The translations under genes and the position numbers were made by a program. A DNA stretch of 64,000 nucleotides from Texcoconibacillus texcoconensis (lineage in GTDB: Bacteria; Bacillota; Bacilli; Bacillales; Salisediminibacteriaceae). This document shows positions 60,865 through 64,000 of the stretch, piece after piece. How positions within the stretch are numbered: the stretch's first letter is position 1; each line of letters begins with the position of its first letter. The stretch is from the NCBI RefSeq assembly GCF_014202575.1, contig NZ_JACHHB010000009.1, forward strand, positions 90,394 through 154,393, written 5' to 3'. A model generated the notes under the pieces. It was not told the origin of the DNA and ran no database searches. It saw nothing but the letters and a program-made list of their open reading frames with translations.

Positions 60865-62451
60865 TTACTGTTCAATTGTTACATCTTGAAGTAGGAACAA
60901 TCCATTCGGATGATGACTGAAGCCTTGAACTTCTTCACGCAAACCTACAAGGTATGTTTGGTGATAAAGATTAATAAATGGAGCTTCTTCTGCTAAAACT
61001 TCCAATACCTGTTCATAGACCTCTTCACGAGCTGCTGGATCTGCTTCTCTACGGCCTTGATCTAGAAGGCTATCGATTTCTTCATTGTCAATAAATGAAC
61101 GGTTACCTTCTCCACCGTGATTTGAAGAATGGAATAGTGCATATAAACCATAGTCCGCATCACCAGTTACAGCAGACCAGCCGTTGATGAACATTTCATG
61201 TTCACCTTGTGCCGTGTTGTCTAAGTAAGCCCCCCACTCCATCACTTCAATATCAATGCCGATACCAATTTCACTTAATTGCGATTGAACGATTTCTGCA
61301 ATGTCTTGACGGTCGCGGCTGTCGTTCGTCCAAATTGTTGTTTCAAATCCATTTTCGTAACCTGCTTCTGCAAGAAGTTCTTGTGCCGCTTCAACATCAT
61401 ACTCTAACTGAGTGACTTCATCACTGAAACCGAAAACGTTTGGTCCAATTGGTGAGACTGCTTGTGTACCAAACCCTTCTAATAGGCCATCAACAATCAC
61501 TTCTTTATCGACTGCCATTGAAATAGCTTGTCTTACTTTCGGATCGTCAAATGGTTCTTTTTCTACGTTAAAACCAATATAAGATAAGCTCAAGCTATCT
61601 TCCTCATTAACAAACGTGGATTCACCAGAGCTGATACGACTATGGTCACTTGGGCTAACTGGGTCAATAATATGAACGGCACCCGTTTCAAGTTCACCAA
61701 TTCGTGTTTGGTCTTCTGGTGTTACTTGGAAGGTCACACTATCAACCTTCGCGTTTTCACCCCAATAATCTTCATTGTTATTTAAAACAACTTTTTCTCC
61801 TGATACCCATTCTTCAAATTCAAAGAAACCTGTACCAATTGGGTTGTCATTAATATATTCTCCTGGTTGCCCATCTTCTTCCATTTTCGCATAATCTGCC
61901 TCAATTGCCTCAAGGCTGACCATGGAACCACCAGTATGAGCCAGGTGCGCTGGAAGAGGAGAGAACGGATATTCTGTCACAAATTGAACAGTATAATCGT
62001 CAACAACGACCACTTCTTCAATCATTTCATATAAGAATTGGCGTGGTGACCCAACATTTGGATCCAAAATACGCTCAATGTTTGCTTTTACTACCTCTGC
62101 ATTGAACTCCGATCCGTCGTGGAATGTAACGTCTTCACGTAATGTAAATTCCCATACATTTTCTTCTACAGCTTCCCAGTCTTCAGCGAGAAGCGGTTGT
62201 AACTCCATATCCTTGTCTTGATAAACAAGTGGTTCGAATACATTTGTCTGTACATTACTTGATGGCGTATCCCCCACGCCGTGAGGATCCATCGCTTCAA
62301 TATCTGACAAGTTGGAAATAATCAGGTCGTCTGTCTCAACAACCTCACCTATATCCCCTGCGCCTTCGTCTGGTTCACTTGCACAAGCTGCAAGAGCTAA
62401 TGATAACGCAACGGATGTTACGCCAAATTTAAATGTTTTTGTTCGGAACAT
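60865..62451 (-). CDS. peptide/glutathione-type ABC transporter binding lipoprotein (SBP family 5)
   Basis: 528 residues. Signal peptide with lipobox ALAAC (Cys near residue 23), then the family 5 pattern: LSDIEAMDPHGVGDTPSSNV, VFEPLVYQDKDMELQPLLAEDW, FTLREDVTFHDGSEFNAEVVKANIER, AISMAVDKEVIVDGLLEGFG. Related to DppA, OppA and GsiB. AAGGAGGATTCAA precedes ATG 62451. No permease or ATPase genes are adjacent, so it is either an orphan or shares an unlinked transporter. Acidic, as expected for an alkaliphile. Confidence 0.9.
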   Translation of the reverse strand: MFRTKTFKFGVTSVALSLALAACASEPDEGAGDIGEVVETDDLIISNLSDIEAMDPHGVGDTPSSNVQTNVFEPLVYQDKDMELQPLLAEDWEAVEENVWEFTLREDVTFHDGSEFNAEVVKANIERILDPNVGSPRQFLYEMIEEVVVVDDYTVQFVTEYPFSPLPAHLAHTGGSMVSLEAIEADYAKMEEDGQPGEYINDNPIGTGFFEFEEWVSGEKVVLNNNEDYWGENAKVDSVTFQVTPEDQTRIGELETGAVHIIDPVSPSDHSRISSGESTFVNEEDSLSLSYIGFNVEKEPFDDPKVRQAISMAVDKEVIVDGLLEGFGTQAVSPIGPNVFGFSDEVTQLEYDVEAAQELLAEAGYENGFETTIWTNDSRDRQDIAEIVQSQLSEIGIGIDIEVMEWGAYLDNTAQGEHEMFINGWSAVTGDADYGLYALFHSSNHGGEGNRSFIDNEEIDSLLDQGRREADPAAREEVYEQVLEVLAEEAPFINLYHQTYLVGLREEVQGFSHHPNGLFLLQDVTIEQ

Positions 62452-62545
62452 TTGAATCCTCCTTATTCTTGTTGTTTTTACTATCACCTTTCATAAGCTA
62501 CACGATACGACAAAAAAACACAAGAGGAAATTAGGGTATTCGAAC

Positions 62546-62743
62546 TTGGCAACAACGAGAACTGCTAGGTATTTCACCTTTTACCTTGGTGGAACATCCA
62601 TTAAACTTCGGCGTAATGATGTAACCAATGAAGTGATTTACCTCGTTGTTGATGTGACAGAAGAAGACTATCGTCAACGATTCAGGTTCTATGTTGGTGG
62701 TCACGTAAGTTCACTCGTTGGCGAAACATTTTACGTTTCTTGA
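62546..62743 (+). CDS. possible 65-residue beta-rich protein
   Basis: Start TTG 62546 with a weak GGG ten bases upstream. The product has two similar halves, ARYFTFYLGGTSIKLRR and QRFRFYVGGHVSSLVGETFYVS, joined by VIYLVVDVTEED, with normal residue usage and no stop. I do not recognise it. The repeated FYxGG motif suggests a small beta-sheet protein. It could be spurious. Confidence 0.45.
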   Translation: MATTRTARYFTFYLGGTSIKLRRNDVTNEVIYLVVDVTEEDYRQRFRFYVGGHVSSLVGETFYVS

Positions 62744-62895
62744 TGTTCCGTCCTCAGTCAATCCAATCATCTATACAACTAACATTAATGAGTAAACAAT
62801 TAGAGAGGCAAAGAAACTTCTGTGAATCTTTGCAGGTGATTAACTTCTATAAGAAGTTGGTGTCCTACACGGACGGGTTCATATAAGTTCATATA

Positions 62896-63360
62896 TTACT
62901 TGTTTTTAGTCTTATATTTATTTCTTACGCTAAAAATTAACGGTGTACCTATGATTGTTGGTAACAACCAAAACAAAAGTGGTGGTAGTTCATTCAAAAC
63001 AGGAATTTTAGGTACATTTACAACGATAGTTGCAGTGACTATTCCAATATAAGAACCAAGCATTCCTCCTATATGTGAACCTAACCAATTCTTCCACCTA
63101 ATTTTTGACGATAAATAACCGAACAAAACAAGTCCATAAGAAAAAAAACCAATATAAAAGAGATAAGCACTCTCTTCCCACTGGATAATGGACATAACAA
63201 TAGTAGTTATAAATACTAAAACGTATGACCAATGATATATTTCACCTGATAATGTATGTTTGCCTCTCTTTTTTCTGGAAGACATCGCGATTACACCACT
63301 GATTAAGCAAATAAAACCAGTAACAATATGTATAATTAAAAATATATTAAACAACAACAA
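62896..63360 (-). CDS. DUF2306-like membrane protein
   Basis: 154 residues with four hydrophobic helices. HIVTGFICLISGVIAMSSRKKRGKHTLSGEIYHWSYVLVFITTIVMS resembles the DUF2306 pattern (helix, R/K-G-x-H-x-x-x-G, helix). The TTG start at 63360 lies within a TTG run behind GGGGGGGA. More AT-rich than the core genes. Function unknown. Confidence 0.72.
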   Translation of the reverse strand: MLLFNIFLIIHIVTGFICLISGVIAMSSRKKRGKHTLSGEIYHWSYVLVFITTIVMSIIQWEESAYLFYIGFFSYGLVLFGYLSSKIRWKNWLGSHIGGMLGSYIGIVTATIVVNVPKIPVLNELPPLLFWLLPTIIGTPLIFSVRNKYKTKNK

Positions 63361-63459
63361 TCCCCCCCAAAATAATCTAAACGATACTTTACTACTTACT
63401 TTTAATTCAAATATATATTTCTTTAAACCAACAAAATTTACGAAAAGAAGCGTATCGTT

Positions 63460-63648
63460 TTAAAAAACAATTGTTGATCCCCCTCTCCACCAATAAGAGC
63501 CTGGGTTAAATTTGATTGTGAGACAAGGTCCATCACTAACTTTAAAAGCGTAGATAGCATACCAAGTTAAATTATACGTGAGTGTCGTCTTCCATATTCC
63601 AACCTTTACATTTAAGAAAATGCCACTTTTTCGATACTGAAAATCCCC
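63460..63648 (-). pseudogene. ORF fragment without a start codon
   Basis: The minus-strand frame reads GDFQYRKSGIFLNVKVGIWK, then WYAIYAFKVSDGPCLTIKFN and PGSYWWRGGSTIVF to a TAA at 63462-63460. No ATG, GTG or TTG with a ribosome site is in frame. It may be the C-terminus of a lost small secreted protein. The rest of 63361-63905 is AT-rich with no other convincing gene. Confidence 0.3.
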
Positions 63649-63905
63649 TCATTTATTTTGCTCTGTTGATTAGTTCCTGTGATCAATGTATGAGGGATCA
63701 ATAAAGTATATCCAAAAAAATCAATTGATAATTTGTATGAATATAATGTGCGTTCTCTCTATATAACGCCTGTATGTTGTTGAATCTCACCTCACTTCCT
63801 TCAAAAAATTTGTAATTTATGCTCTACTTCCCCATTAAAAACACATCGGGCTTATCGGAAACGATTGTCGTATCAATATGAGTTGAATCAACCTCGTTTT
63901 AGTTA

Positions 63906-64000
63906 ATCGAGTAGGAGGAGGGTTCGCCCCTCCGTCCTCTCACACCACCGTACGTACGGATCTCGTATACGGCGGTTCAATAAGTTGAGTGATGTTTTTC
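63906..64000 (-). mobile_element. 3' end of a group II intron (domains V and VI), cut by window edge
   Basis: On the minus strand GAACCGCCGTATACGAGATC starts a domain V-like hairpin (ACCGCCGTA pairs with TACGGTGGT), followed by GTGTGAGAGGACGGAGGGG and a domain VI-like stem ending CCTCCTACTCGAT. This is the familiar 3' end of bacterial group II introns. The reverse transcriptase/maturase gene would lie to the right, outside the window. Confidence 0.8.

Overview
The window looks like chromosomal DNA from a spore-forming, probably alkaliphilic or halophilic member of the Bacillaceae. The reasons are moderate GC, strong AGGAGG-type ribosome binding sites with frequent TTG and GTG starts, an intact sporulation sigma-K gene, a small Sda checkpoint protein, many YrhC, DUF2536, DUF3231 and DUF3221 type Bacillus proteins, and a fused DHH-CBS-nucleotidyltransferase of the kind known from alkaliphilic bacilli. 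No rRNA, tRNA or CRISPR array was seen, and there is no intact prophage.

Layout. 1-8.5 kb: a truncated CdaR-type regulator, psd and pssA (phospholipid synthesis, divergent), the tRNA nucleotidyltransferase fusion, an interspersed repeat, a thioredoxin-like protein, deoD and lplJ. 8.5-11.2 kb: sigK, sda, and a quinone-stress pair (wrbA and an MhqR-like MarR regulator) with visible operators. 11.2-15 kb: a Fur-box-controlled iron operon made of a nicotianamine-synthase-like SAM enzyme, a flippase-like membrane protein, a Cys-rich FeoA and FeoB. 15-22 kb: TraB, PH-domain, methyltransferase, SBF/ACR3-type, UspA-SulP and amidase genes. 22.2-22.5 kb: a HesB-like gene with an in-frame UGA at the usual Cys position and a SECIS-like hairpin, so a probable selenoprotein. 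22.5-24.7 kb: a tandem PII protein with two DUF1538 membrane proteins. 24.7-36 kb: a metal-binding-protein pseudogene, repeats, an alpha-glucosidase lacking its start, an S9 peptidase, an HPr-like protein without the catalytic His, CoA pyrophosphatase, mtnN-yrhC, and a GNAT gene followed by a broken OSBS/NSAR gene. 36-47 kb: flavohemoglobin behind a well-placed Fnr site, a second inverted copy of the interspersed repeat, Nudix and FAD enzymes, and the assimilatory nitrite reductase/siroheme cluster (nirB, nirD, cobA-hemD, with a divergent precorrin-2 dehydrogenase).

49.5-49.9 kb holds an independent transcription unit with no convincing gene: an extended -10 promoter, about 430 nt of densely base-paired RNA closed by a roughly 20 bp end-to-end stem, and an intrinsic terminator. 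52-54.5 kb encodes an orphan ZorA/ZorB-like ion-driven motor pair (a MotA/ExbB-type protein with a long coiled-coil tail plus a TM-OmpA protein) without Zorya effectors. 54.9-60.8 kb holds a CcdA/TlpA disulfide-relay operon with a two-component system, and a decayed duplicate of its promoter and ccdA on the far side of an MFS gene. The window ends with a peptide-binding lipoprotein, small membrane proteins and the 3' end of a group II intron.

The strongest candidates for something new are the large structured RNA (49498-49929), the probable selenoprotein (22211-22495), the Fur-regulated operon with the nicotianamine-synthase-like enzyme, and the orphan ZorAB-like motor. All functions come from reading the sequence; no database search was run.
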